Assembly: GCA_012932295.1 (NCBI GenBank)
Contig: JAAONU010000001.1
Location: 27,690,550-27,754,549, forward strand
Source: Cyclina sinensis
Taxonomy: Eukaryota; Mollusca; Bivalvia; Venerida; Veneridae
Length of the DNA stretch: 64,000 bases
Reading direction: 5' to 3'
Shown here piece by piece: positions 29,101 to 44,100 of this stretch (position 1 is the first letter of the stretch; every line of letters begins with the position of its first letter). The notes beneath the pieces were generated by a model, which was not told the DNA's origin, searched no databases, and worked only from the letters and a program-made list of their open reading frames with translations. The translations under genes and the position numbers were made by a program.

Positions 29101-32100
29101 CACTCTAGAAGTTACATTTTCAGCCCAAATAATCTTGAAATTTGTCAGAAAGGTTGCATTGATGATTTCTAGATCAAAGATAAATAAAGATCTTCTGGGG
29201 TCAAAAACTAGGTCACAGAGCCCAAATATTGAATAACCTTGTTAACACTCTAGAGGTAACATTTTTAGACCAAATAATCTGGAAATCTGTCAGAAAGGTT
29301 GCTTCTATGATTTCTAGCTCAAGTTCAAATATGGGTCACCTTGGTTCAAAAACTAGGTCACAGAGCCCAAAAATAGAAACATCTTGTTAACACTCTAGAG
29401 ATTACATTTTCAGCCCAAATAATCTGGAAATTTGTCAGAAAAATTGCCTTGAGGATTTCTAGATCAAGTTCGAGTATGGGTCATCTGGGGTCACAAACTA
29501 GGTCACAGAGTCCAAATATGGAAAACCTTGTTAATATTCTAAAGGTAGCATTTTCAGTCCAAATAACCTGGAAATTTGTCAGAAAGATTCTACAAATGAT
29601 TTCTAGCTCAGTTTTGAATATAGGTTCTCTTGGGTAAAAAACTAGGTCACAGAGCCCGAAAGTAGAAAAAACCTTGTAAAAGCTCTAGAGGTTACATTTT
29701 TAGTCCAAATGTCCTTGAAATTTGTCAGAAAGGTTGTTTCATTGATTTCTAGCTCAAATTTGGATATGGGTCATCTGGGATCAAAAACTAGGTCACATGG
29801 TACAAATATGTAAAAAACTTTTTAACACTCCAGAGGTTACACTTTCAGTCCAAATATCCTAGAAATTTGTCAGACAGGTTTTTTTGATGATTTCTAGCTC
29901 AAGTTGGAGTATGGGTCATCTTGGGTCAAAAACTAGGTCACAGAGCCCAAATATGGAAAAACTTTGTAAACACTCTAGAGGCTACATTTTAAGTCCCAGA
30001 TGTCCTGGAAATCTGTCAGATAGGTTGTTTTGATGATTTGTAGCTCAAGTTTGGATATGGGATATCTGGGGTCAAAAACTAGGTCACAGAGCCTAAATAT
30101 TGAGAAACCTTGTTAACACTCTAGATGCTACTTTTTCAGTCCAAATATCCTGGAAATTTGTCAAAAAGATTGTTTCAATAATTTCTAGGTCAAGTTCAAA
30201 TATGGGTCATCTGGGGTCAATTAAAAAGGTCCATAGCAACTTTGTTAAAAGCAGTCATACTCAGGTGAGCGATACAGGGTCATCATGGCCCTCTTGTTCA
30301 AATTATGCTCCGGTGGTGATTTTGTTCTTTGGGTGACCCTTTATGTAAATTGTGAAATTGAGTGCAGTCCAGGAAAAAATATTGCTGGAAGGGCTGGGCT
30401 TAATTTCCTTATATGTCTGTGTTGAATATTAAAAAACCTTCTGTGAAATTCATTTAAATGTATATTTGCTCATCTGTTTCACTTAGATCATCAGGGTAAT
30501 AAAAATAAAATACGCAAAACCCTTAGCATGTACACAATGTCAAAAATGATGACATCATCAGTAACTGCTAAGCTTTGGTTCAGAAATAGCTATAAATTAA
30601 CATTGTTTAGATAACCTAGCTGAAACATCATTACCAATTTCGCCCATTTATAATGCGCACTTATTTTTTTTTTTTTTTAACTCTTGTCAAATTAGGAAGT
30701 TTATTAAATCAATGATTTTTTCCCAAGACTGACCTGCCAAAATCTGTGTGTGCATTGTATACAAGTGCACGTTATAGGAAAAATGGAATATTTAGAGTAT
30801 TTTCAGAGTAATATTGCATATATATCCAGATGTGTGCTTAATAGTAACTGACTTGATTACGGATCTCTGATTTGCTGACAAATTTCTTTACACAGTAAAA
30901 TTCCTCTATTAAGACCACCATTGGGTATAAAGGGAAGTGGTCTTAATTGTGAGTTGGTCTTAATACTGGGTTGAGTCCTCGGCAATATATTTGTTTTACA
31001 TATGCAAGTTCATAAAGGGAAAATAGAACATTGTTTAGACAGAACAAAACACATTATAAATCCAAATGATGTTATTTTATTTTAATAATGAATAAACATT
31101 TCAGTGATTTCATTTTCGTTTCTCCATGCTGAGAATTTTTTCTGACACAATTAAAATTTAACTGCAAATATTCTGAGTGTTGCAGTTAGAATGAATTTTA
31201 AAATAAGATGTTATGTTTTCTTACAGAATTAGCCCTTAGTTACATTAACACAATATTTTAGTCAACCAGCTAAAAATGTTTTTTACTCAATCAACATAGG
31301 TAAGCATCGATCTAAAATAGTATTTTGCTTTGAACCCCTGGAAACTTATTATACCTCCGAGGATACAGTTCCCTTCCCAATTATTTACTCGCCTCGCAAT
31401 CAAGTTGTAATTGAATCAATTTTAAATAACACTTATATCATCCTTTTGTATCTTTACTTTCAGTAATCACATGAAGAAAATTTGTTTTTCACAGAACAGA
31501 CTTTCTTTTGTTTACACATGCAGCTATCGTAAAGCAGTGTCGTAATCATGGCGGTGTATTTGACTGATATTGATGACATGCCCGGAGGGCACTAGTTTTG
31601 AGTGGTCGCAATCGAGGCATTACAATAAACTGAAAATATACAATGTGATCCAGACGAGGTGGTTGTATTACCGGATTAGCGACGTGGTCTTAATTCTGGT
31701 TAATATCTGTAATAGGACAAGAATAAAAATGTTTGGTTCTTTTCAAAAGTGCCCGTAATAGCGGCGTGGTCTTAATTTCGGCGTGGTCGTAAGGTGGTAA
31801 TCTACTGTATACATTGCATACATACATATTGTATATATACAAAATTTGAGTATATATTACACACATAATTATATACTTGGGTTAGCTCTTTGGGTTCTTA
31901 TTTTTTTCTGAGCAGGTTATGCATGGTACCTTGATGGTGTGTCAGTATATGACATGAATGACAAACGTATTTATGAGTTCAAATGTGATGCTTGGCTCTC
32001 GGGAAGAAATGGAGACAGGAAAACATATAAAGAACTTAAACTGGATTGTGAACGAGCATTTGTAGAAGGTAGATTTGTTTGTCAATAAGTTGTAATGTTT

Positions 32101-35100
32101 TGTCATAACCAAGAAAAATAGTTTTTAACTGTAGTGATAAAATCAAAGCAGCTTTGAATAACTTGTGCTAAAAATAAACTTTAGATCGGCAAACATTGTG
32201 ATTCATCGAAAAATATTAGCATGTCTATTCCAGATTTGTTGTCTGAACAATATAATTTTGCTGAAAATAGTAAAATGCCCCAAAGCTAGGTTTTGTAAAA
32301 TACAATTGATGTTGAAAATTTTTTGAAATATACTAAACATTTAATTTCAGCATTTGATGACATAAAGGGACGGTCCTCACCTAAAGCTGGTAGAGACAGA
32401 AGAAAAGACAGCAACTCCGTTGAAAGCAAAGCCTCTAGGAATGACAAACGAAGTATAGAATCTATAAAAGGAAGCAAGGGAGAGAGACAAGACAGTGATT
32501 CTGAGTCAACCATGTCTTATTCCAGCACTAGCTCATTCTCAACCTCAAGTTCAGGTATGGTAGCTTCTTGATTTATATTTCTGTAGTATCTGTTTGTACA
32601 AGTGTTTTTTACAGTTTTTAAAAGTGTAGTGTAGTAACTATGTAACTATAAAGTCTCCATTCATCCACTAAAGTTTTATATGTAGAAAGCCAGTCTGATT
32701 CATCATGGAAGGATGCTGCATGCACAGTATTTATGTCTCCCCCACAGTGGTAGGGGGACACATTTTGATGTTGTACTATGTGTAGATGTTTGGATGTCAC
32801 AAATCCTGTCCACTCCATAACTTTGTCATTTCATGATGGATTTTGAAATAACTTGGCAGAAAAGTTAACCACTATGATACAGTGTGTCATGCACAAGAAC
32901 CAGGTCTGTACCTCCAAGGTCAAGGTCACACTTAGAGGTCTTTTTTCATGTCCACTCCATAACTTTGTTATTACCTTTTAGCTTTTGGTATGTTATTTTG
33001 TCTATCGTCTGTCTGTACGTATTCCACAGTGGACTTCAAACAACATCACCTCCTTTACCACTGGGTCAGTTGCAAGTAAACTTTACAGGAATAATCCTTG
33101 TATGGTCCTCTTTCAAAATTATATAAAAAAATAGAATTCTGTGCAGAACTCTTGTTTTTCTGAAATAAAAAAAACTTTTAAAATCTTTTTGTCTGAAACC
33201 ACAAGGCCTAGAGCTTAGATAATTGGTTTGTTTAATCATCTAATGGACTTTTACAAAAATCATTGCTCTGAGGTCAGAATTGGCCCGACCCAAGGGATCA
33301 CTTGATTTTACATAGACTTTTATATGAAAACATTCTAAAATATCTTCTTGTCAGAAACCATTAGGCCTAAATGTAGATATTTTGTGTGAACCATTGTCTA
33401 TCTATTTTAGCTTATTTATCGTCAGTACTAGTTGCCCATATTACAGACACCCCCTGAAGAGATTAGTTATTTTATGTTGTGGGGGTAGTGCAAAATACAG
33501 AAAGCATCTCATTCCAGAGACATCCCTGGTTCTTCTGCCTGCTCGGTGTATAGCACTGATACATGGGACCTCAGTTTAATATCTCATCTGAAAGACTATT
33601 AGTAGTGTTAGTGGAGGAGCTGGGGATTGAACTCGGGACCTCTGATTTACCAGTCCAGCGCGTTACCACTGGACCACATCCGCTCCTTCCCCCTTGTCTA
33701 GTGAACCTCTACCAGGTTTATACCTGGATCACAACTGGCCCTGCCTCAGGGGTCACTTTTTTTCGGAAAAATGTTTTATTTGATTTTATTGAGTAGAAAA
33801 CTCCTATTGTTATTGGGGTCATTAGGTCAAAGGTCCAGGTCATTGCTTAGTTACTTGAGTACCATTTGACCACCAGCCTAAAAACATGGAGTAGTTCCCC
33901 TGATTGAGAAAAAAATCTCCTATTGATTTTGATGTCTTAAGGTCAAAGATCTAGGTCCTAGTCACCTTGAATTTGAAAATTGGTGTCTGCTCAGTAACTC
34001 AAATACCATTTGACCAAGAGCCACCGAACATCATGGAGTGATTGCCCTTATTGAGTAGAAGACCCCTATAGTTTATAGGTTCATTAGGTTAAAGGTCAAG
34101 GTCACTGTCACCTTCAATTTGAAGATGGTGTCCACTCATTAACTTTAGTATCATTTGACCCACAGCTTTTAAACTTTATAGGATTGTTGCCCTCATTGAG
34201 CAAGACCCCTATTGATTTTAAGGTCTGTTGGTCAATGGTCACCGTCACTTTGAATTTAAAACTGTTTCCACCCACTAACTTAAGTAACATTTGACACACA
34301 GCCTGCCAATTTCAAACTTCAAGGGTGGATTGTGGTGGGGTGGGGGTTTGCATACATGTCATTTAGATATCTATTGTATAAATAATTGTGAAAGAGGACC
34401 ATCCAAGAATCATTTTGAAGTTTTATAGTGGTATAGAAAGTGGCATTTGCAGTTAATTATAGAAAATGAACAGACAGATGAATGATGGACAAAAGAGTAT
34501 ACTTGAAGCAAAGATTGTAAAATTAGATAGATATATAAAGGTTTAGATTGACTGTGATTACTAATATGTTAATATTATTTTAGGGAGCGGTGATAGAAGA
34601 GGACGCAAATCTCCTGTTTCTCCAAAGAGAAGTAAAACTCCAAGCAAAGGGAGGGAGTTACCTGCCTCTAGAAAGGTAGAAAAGGATGACTTCTTTGACA
34701 AGAGAACTGCTGGTCCAACATTCACTTTTAGAAGTTATAGTGAAGATGGACATACTGCCGAGGAGGAGTATCTTTCAGGTTATAAAGTAAGTAATTTACC
34801 GTCAGCTAACAGGGTAGAAACTCATTGACATAGGCTAACTGTCCTGGTAGCACTAGGCACAACATGTCACCAACAATGTGGCAGAAATATGTACAAATAA
34901 AGACTAGAGTCTGTCCCATCACATTTTGAAACCCCAATGTCAACCTGAACTGAGAAGATCTGACACTTTCTCATGAAATGAATACATTTTTTTGTGACTT
35001 AGAAAAAAGTCCCCCTACAGATTTTCAGTTGTTCCTGTGTAAGTTTTGTCATTTCCTTTTAAAGCCTATATTCATTTTCTCTGTGGGATAATCACTGTTT

Positions 35101-38100
35101 ACATGGATGTCATGGACCTAGACTTTTCAGTTTTTGTTACTGGAAAAGCTTGCATGAATTCCAATAAAATACAAGAGGCTGTATCAAAACTTTAATGACA
35201 AGGTTTTTTCTAATTCTGAATATTTTTTTTCCTTTTGCATGAACAAGAATGTAAAAGTTGTTTTTAGCTCACCTGAGCACTATCTGCTCAAGGTGAGCTT
35301 TTGTGATTGCCCTGTGTCCCTGATGCATCAAGAATCATGCACCATCAACCCTGCCCCAGGGTTATGATTTTACAAAAGCTTATATATAAAGGATTAAAAA
35401 AGTCTTTTTTCTGAACCCATATGTCCTGTACCTTTAATATTTTGTATGTTGCATAATCTAGTAGACCTCTACCAAGTTTATTCAAATTATGTCCCTGGGG
35501 TAAAAATTGGCAATACTGGGGGTCCTATTTATGTGAAATATTTATCTTTAAAAATCTTCTTGTGAGAAACTGTATGCTATAGACCTTAGATATTTTGCTT
35601 GAGCATCATTTTGAGATCCTTAACCAAGATTGTTCAAATTATGTCTTTGGGTTCTTTGTTTGCCCTGCCCTAGGTACAAAATTTGGCCCCACCCCAAGGG
35701 TTTTCTTTGTGTAAAATATTTAATCTTTGAAAATCTTCCTGTCTGAAACTGTTTGCCTTAGGGGTTAGATATTTTGTATGTTGCATTTTCTAGTCTAACC
35801 TCTACTAAGTTTGTTCAAATTATGTCCCCAGTGTCATTATTGGCCTGCCTTAGGCTTATATAAGAAAGACTTAAAAATATTCTTGTCTGAAACTGTATGC
35901 CTTAGAGTTTACATATCTTGTATGTAGGTTTCAAAAGTAGGTGGGACAGACTTTCACTAGAACAACAAATGCAACATTGAATCAAAATTTGAAAAAAAAT
36001 AACAAAAAAAACAACAACAACTGAAAACATCTCAGCACTAACATGATATAGTTATGTAGTGCAACAAGGGTCTGATTTTGAGTTATTTCCAGGGATAATG
36101 GAAGCTGTATTTTGCATAGCAAAGTCAAAATATATATGTATATTCAGGCTGGACTGGAGGCTGCATCAGCTGAGAAGAAACATGAACATGAGTTAGAGGA
36201 TGAAGAACGCAAGCGGATATTACAAGGTCCTTCTGTACATGACGCAGCAAGATCGGGAAACTTAGATAGAATGCAACAACTTATCAGCTACTTCCCAGAA
36301 ATGAAAGAGTATGTGTCATGCTGAATTGGTTTTATAAATTTTAAACTTGTTGAATATATAACCTATTCATTATCGTTATATATACTAGTGGAAAAAACAA
36401 CACAAGTTTTCTTCAAATTTTAAAAACTAGAAATGTTTTATAAGTGTTTATTTTTAAGCACATGGACCAGTACGCACAACTTAGCCGTTAGGATCGCTTA
36501 ATGTCTGGTGTCCGTCTTCTATCTGTCTGTCAACAATGGCATTCAAACAACATCTCAGAAACTATTGGGCCTCCTTTAGCCTAACTTTACTAGAATGTTC
36601 CTGGCATGCCACTCTGAATATTTCCTATAAAACTCTTCAATGAATAAATTAACATTTGTTATATGTTAGGAACCATTACTCTTCAGAAGTAAGCAAAAAA
36701 AAAAAATTATCGATGTTTGAAATCTGAACAATTATCAGAGTGAAGGATTTGTTTCACATGGTACAAGTTAGCAGAACTTCTAAACTCAGTAGAAGACATA
36801 ATCTGATTACCCATTTTATAAACTCAAATGATTGTTATTCCCCCACCACTTCGGGGGGATATAGATTTACCCTTGTCCGTTCATCAGGCAGTCATGCTGT
36901 CCCACTTTCCATACGTAGACCGATTTATGACGGATGTAACTCCAAACATATAACTGCAAGAGCCACAAAACTTTCTAAGAATAGTTGTCAGCATGTGAAT
37001 TTACACACCTTTTATATTTTGACACAACTTAATTGAAGATTGGCAAAGTTATGCCCCATTATTAAGCAAAAAATATCTTTTTTAGACTTGTGTCACATGT
37101 AACTCCAAACATATAACTGCTAGAGCCATGAAACTTTCTAAGAATAGTTTACAGCATAAGAACTTACACACCTGGGTATTTTGATGCAAATTTATTGGAG
37201 ATTGGCAGAGTTATGTCCCATGATTTAGCAAAAAATAGCATTTTTAGACATGTGTCATGACTTGTAAATCCAAACATATAACTGCTAGAGCCATGAAACT
37301 TTCTAAGAAAAGTTGTCACAAATAGAATTTTCATCATTTGAATTGATGAATTAGATGAAAATATGATAGGTATGGTAGTATTGCATGAAGTTTTCATGAC
37401 TGTTAAACGTTTTTTCGTCATTCAGCTCTGGTCACGGATGACCAGTTGCATATTAATTTTTCTTTTTAAGGGCTATAATGTACATGAAAATGTTGTGTTT
37501 TCAATCGGAATGTAGCAAATGGCTGTTATACAGGTCATACAGTCATTATAGCATAGTGTAATTATACAGATTATTGGAACAGACAATGATATTGTTTTTC
37601 TTATTTTACATAAATGATTGCTTAATATATGTGTGATTACCAGATGCTGTATGAAATATTTATGAAATTGAGATAATTGCAGAATATAATCAGTTAGCCA
37701 TCCAGATCCCATAGTTCATGTGCTTATGGTGAGCTATTGTTGCCAGGCTGGGTCCGTTGTCCATTGTGCATCATGCATTGTCAACTTTTGTTTTAAACAA
37801 GATCTCCTCTAAAACGGCTGGGCCAAATTGAATGAAACTTTGCATGGGTGTTACTTGCATGAAGCTCTACCAAAAGTTTAATTCAAAGTTTACAAAAAAA
37901 CAGATGGATCGATTGCCTTTGAATCCACATTAAAGTTTCTTGTAAACTGGTCTTGTGCCGCACATGATTTTAATATTATGTAATCTTGTTTTTGCAAACT
38001 CAGCCACACTTTATAAGTCTGATCTAGAGGTTAAAAGTCTAAACAGATAGATCAAAATACTATGTCAGTATAACTTGCATAACTAGGCCATGTCATGACC

Positions 38101-41100
38101 GAAACACACTAAAGTTCACTTAAGGTCACTTGGATTAAGGTCTTAGAGGTTAAAATAGATTTTTCTACCATACATCATAGTGCTATGCTTGCATACATTT
38201 ATAAACAAGTGATCTCCTTTCTTTTCCTGAACCAAATTGATCCCTTTGTGGGTTCCAGAGGCATTGTGCCAGAATGGGCATATTTTGTCATGTCTGCATC
38301 ATAGTGCTTCCACAGCTTTGATAATCTTACAAAGCACTGGCCTGATTTCAAAATAAATTGTCACAACTATAATTATGAAACTTGACCAGTTGGACTCAGG
38401 TGAGCAATTAAAGCTATCATGGCCCTCTTTTTTTCATATTTCACAGTATCTGTCCACCATAGGTGGGGGATATAGTAAGGATATAGTAATAGTTTCCATC
38501 TGTCCAGCCTTGCATAACTACACAACTGATTCAGTGAAGTGCCACAGCATAAGTGAAGAACTCAACCAGGGATTACCTTGAAATTTCGCACAAAGTACAT
38601 AACATTCTGTTGAGATTCACTATTCAAGACCCATAACTGTATTTTCCATTCTTTTTTTGGCACTTCCATTGGCAACATAGCTTCGGCATGGGTATGGGCA
38701 TGTTTAACTAGGCCTTTGTGATTGTTTGAAAGGAAAAACACATATTTAGTTGTGAACAACAACAAACAATCAGATTAGTTTACATGACTAACCTTATGAA
38801 ACAGTCCTTGCTTAAAAACTAATAATTTTCAGGTCCAAGGATGAGACAGGGTTAACTTCTTTGCATATAGCTGCCCAACAGGGTAGGCTGGAGATAGTGA
38901 AGTGGTTGACAGCACTCAGTATAAACCTGAACACTGAGACACAGACAGGCTACACTGCCATACATCTAGCTGCGATGAATGGACACCTCAACTGCATGAT
39001 TGTATGTATCTTTCAGTAGTCACTCTAGAAAACTAACATAGCCAAGAATCATGTTAGTTTCAGTTTTCAAAAGAGACAAAAGAGTCAGAAATTGCTTTTA
39101 AGCAAAATCATATTTGTTTGATTCAACTCAAATTTTCCCAGGCAAAATGACCATTTTGATGAACACATTACAAGTTTAATGTTCTTGATATTATTTATCT
39201 TGTCATGTTGTGAAGTATTGTTGATTGCATGAATATAATAGCTGTAAAAAGTTCCAACAAAGTCTGCCTGCTAAAAATATTTTTATAAGGAACAAAAATG
39301 GAAGAGCCTTGGATTCTCAGTGCTCATACAAATGGGGTCAAATGAAACTTGTATTTATCTGCAACATAGCTGATCAAGGCACTGTTAGTGCTGAAAGAAC
39401 AGGGTTTTGTGAAGTGACCAAAAGTAGGACACAGCAAGGACCTAAAATATTTAAGTCTTTGGACACAGTCATGTCATATTATTATGCCTAAAGGGGTGTA
39501 TTATGTATGCCCCTGATCACCCTCATTCGGTCTGTCCATTAGCAATCTTGTGCTCACTTTGTATCTTTTGGACCAGTTTAATCAAATTGAATCTAACTAA
39601 CAGAAATGTAAACCAAAAGAAGACAATGTGCAGAGTGCAGGTTCAAGCCTTTCAAGGTCAAGGTCAAGGTGACACTTAGTCATTATGATTTAATGTGTCA
39701 AATTTCTTGTGTGCTCTGTATCTCTTGAACCGATTCAGATTGAATCTATTTGGCAGAAATGTTAACCATAATGAAGCGATATGCAGAGCACAGGTTACAG
39801 CTTACAAGTCACACTTAGTCATTATTAATAAATGTGTCAAATTTTGTGTCCGCTCTGTATTTCCTGAACCCAGATTGAAAGTGCTTGGCAGAAATGTTAA
39901 CCATACTGAAACAATGTGCAGAGTGCATGTTTCAGCTTGTTTGTATCAAGGTCACACATAATCATTATGAGTTAATATGTGACATTTCATTTTTTTCTTT
40001 GTATCTCTTGAACCGATTGAGAGATATTTAGAATTCTTAATTGGCAGAAATGTTAATCATACTGACTTTCACTTGATATTCACTTTCTCTTTTGGTCAAA
40101 AAACAAAATACAATTTAAGAACAATCTCAAGTGATGGTACTCCAACTGGAATTCATTACTATTTATATCCATGGAGTGTGACAAGAGGCCAGAATACTGT
40201 CAACACTGAACAGGTTGCAAGCCACCAAGTTCAACAACCATTTGTTTACAATACATTAAGTCGTGTTTTGACTTTGTATGTAAGTGAACCGTTATACTTT
40301 AAGAAATATATTTCTACTAAAAAGGTTTTACCAGTAATGTTTTATGTTGTTACTAGGTGCTTGCTGCTATTGGTGCAACCTTGACCTGCCGATCAGTAGA
40401 CAGGCAGACCCCTTTACATGTTGCAGCAATGAAGTAAGTTTTTTCTTATATAATGCCTTTTAATACACACAGTTTTAAGTCATCTCAAGTAAGGCACTTA
40501 ATTCAAAAAGAAGAATTCTGTATTTAAATGTTGAGTTCTAAATTGCTTTTTTTGTATCCCCTGTCATAGGTGGAGGGATATAGTTTTGTCATTGTCCATG
40601 AGTCAGTTCATAGTCACAACTCGGAAATAGTTTGAAATTTAAAAAGAAATTGTTGTAGATGTTTTACTACCATATGAGAATGCGGCCCTCAAACATCACT
40701 CACCTAGACCTAAGAATACCAGAGTTATGGCCCTTTTTTTGCTTAAATTTCACAAACTGTATCGGAAGTAGATTTTAAACTCCATTTGCAAGATCGCCAG
40801 TAAGTAGATGTGCCTGAACATTTAATATTTCCGCTTTTCCTCTGACAAGGCATTATTGAAGGGGTATAATTTACATTCATTGATAGCTCTAGTTGTTTGT
40901 TAAGGTGGAACTGGTAGGAGACTCTTTTATGTTGGAAACAACACCAGTTACTTGTTTCCCTAGGGTCAAAATTAGCCCTGGGGTCACTTGTTTTATATTG
41001 GGTCATGTGAGAAAAACTTTGAAAATTTTCTTGTCTGTAACTGTAGGCCCTAGAGCTTAGATATTTTATATTTAGCATTGTATAGTGGATATTTACCAAG

Positions 41101-44100
41101 TTTGCTTAAAATTTGTCCATGTGGTCAAAATGACCATACCCCAGGGGTCATATTTGCGTAAGATAGAAGATCTTTGAAAATCTTCAGTTCAATAAATTGT
41201 AATTTTGCTTCAGATGTTTGCTCAACAGCAGAACAGCCACAGCCAAAGTACTCAAGTGAGCAATCCAGGGCTATCATGGCCCTCTTGTTTACAAATATTG
41301 TCAGATGTTTTTGTGTCTTTTTGTTTGCAATTTTATCTCACTCCCTCTATAAAACTATTTCACAGTACAATTTGATAAATTTCACTTCATTTTTGATAGT
41401 AGACCAATTTGTATTTAAAAAAAGTGCCAGTTTTTTTATGCCTTAAAAATCAAGATATTTGTTGATTACTTGTTGTACTTATACATTATCTGTTTATCAC
41501 ACATTACATCATAATATCATAATAAAAGCCATATTCAGGAAATTGTTCAGATCATTTTATTTCCATATATTTATTAGTCAAAAAATAAATTGATGACAAA
41601 CATGACACCCCATTTAGAGGGATATTGCAAAATGATGTCCTTTCTAGGCAAAATGAATGGTGACTTGAAGTAAGCTCAATTTTCCTACTGTTTGAATACC
41701 ATAAACGCTGGAATATTATACGCTTTGTGGAAACTGAAAATTCTTGAAAAAAAGTGTGTATTATATTCGATTGTTTATGGTACACTTTGAACATGCTAAG
41801 AGTATACCCCATGGGCAAGGATTTTGAGACGTTGAGTTTTCCATACAGTTTTCTTACACTCTGTTCATTGAAAGGATACATATTGCATACATGTATACTC
41901 AGGTGAGTACTTTAGGGCCATCATGACCCTCTTGTTTTAATACTGTACACTGTTGTAAGTTTCTATGACATTCTTATGTTCTGTGTTACAGTGGTCACCT
42001 TGAATGCGTTAAATGGCTAATAGCCAATAGATCAAGTCTTTCTGCTGAAGATCAGCTGGGACGTACCCCACTTGAACTTGCAGAGGAATACCGACATGAG
42101 GAAGTAGCTGAATTCATTCGCAAATGTATTGATGAGTCTCATGACCCTAACAGTAGCCTGCATGCCCTGAGGACAAGTAACAGAAAAGGGTAATCTTATA
42201 ATATATTTATGCTTGTGTGTTGGCCACTTGGATGGATGGATGGGTGGATGGATGTCACAAAAAAAACAACCCCTCCTTCATACATGATTTGATTTTGATG
42301 AAACCGTACAGAAGTATTCAGTACCTAGTTTACTTGTGCATGTTTTCTCGATTTTCTATTTTACTGATTAATGCAGGAGTAAGTGGCTTTTTAGATTTTA
42401 ATATTTCTCTTTTGTCAGCACAACTCCTCCAGCATTATTAGCTTACCTGAGCACAGGCTAGGTTGAGCTTTTAGGATCATTAAATGTCCAATGTCCTTTG
42501 TCCATAATTAGTTCATTAACTCTATAGAGGTTATATTTTTGACCCAATAAACTTAGTTAAATTGATTGTCTCAGTGAGATCTTGGGCAAGTTCAAATATT
42601 GGTTATGTTGGACTGAAAACTAGGTCACAAAGTAGAATCAAAGGAAAACCTTGTCAACACTCATTAAACACACATTCTTTGTTCAGCTGACATGAAAACA
42701 TGTCAGCATGTTTGTCTTGATATTATCTAGGTTGCATTTGAATATGGGTGGTCTTGTTTCAAAAACTAGGTCACAGGGTCAAAACATAGAAAAACCTATT
42801 TAACACTCTAGAGGCTACATTTTCTTTCCAAATGTCTTGACAATTTGTCAGAGTGTTTGTGTTGATGATATTTAGGTCAAGGCTGATATGGTTATATCTA
42901 GGTCAACTTCGAATATGGGTCAAGAAAACTGCAAGGTCATTATCCACCAAATTTCTTACAAATATTCCTTATGTGGCAGTCTATTAAAATTGCTCAAATG
43001 GTTCCACTCCAATGCACTAAATGGCCACCAGAGCTAAAAATAGGTTTTCGTCAATATTTGGCTTCAGATGTCATCTCCTCCAAAACTACTGGGCTGTTTT
43101 TTTAGTTAACAGAAATGTTCCCTTTTCTAAAATTGCTCAAACCATTGAGATCCATTGCACATAATGGCTGCAAAAGCTAAAAACAGAAAAAAATTCAAAC
43201 AACTTCTCCTGCTGAACTGCAAGGTCATTTTGTGCTGAATTTCACAGAAATGTTCCCTACATAGCTGTCTGCCAGAGCTAAAAATAGATTTTTGTCAACA
43301 CTTGGCTTCAAATGACATCTCACAAACGCAGAACTCAACCAAATCTAACAGAAAGGGTCCTTATATTGCTGTTTTCTAAAATTGCTCAATCTGTTCCACT
43401 CCATTGCACTTAAGGGCTGCAAGAGCAAAATATATCACCTCAGAAGCTTCAAGGTCATTTCCCACCAAATTTCACAGAAACATTCCTTATTTAGCCCCAA
43501 TTAAAAATAGTCGCCAGAGCTGAAAATAGATCTTCATCAATATTTGGCTTCAATTGACATCTTCTGAGAAATTGCTTTTCCATTTTTCATCAAACTTTAT
43601 AGAAATGTTTTATTGTCCATTTCTAAAATTGTTTGAACAGTTCTGCTTTGATGCATTTAAAGGCAGCAAGAGCTAAAAATAGAAGAAAAAATCCTCCTCA
43701 ACCCTAAGGTCTTTTTGCACCAAATTTCATAAAAATATTCCTAACATTTCCATTTTAATACCCCCAAAAGGAAGCATATAGTTTTTGAATTGTCTGTCCA
43801 TCTGTCTGTCAGTCTATCCATCTGTCTGCTTTTTGACTGGTCCATAACTTTGTCAGTCATGGATGGATTTTGAAATAAGTTTGCATAAATGTTTGGCACA
43901 TTGAGATGATGTGTCACATGTAAGATCCAGGTTTGTAGGTAAAAGGTCTAGGTCACACTTGGACTTGAAAGGAAATGTTAATAAAAGTGCATTGATGGTC
44001 GTCTCTGGTCAACAATTCCTGGATGTGTTTTAAAATGACTTGGTATAAATGTGTTGGGCATGATGAGGATGTGTCACACGCAAGAATCAGGTGTCCAGCT

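Noticed and set aside
33600..33690. Possible tRNA gene on the minus strand
   Set aside because: Only the A- and B-box half is tRNA-like and the sequence continues into a SINE core; the acceptor stem is not closed.
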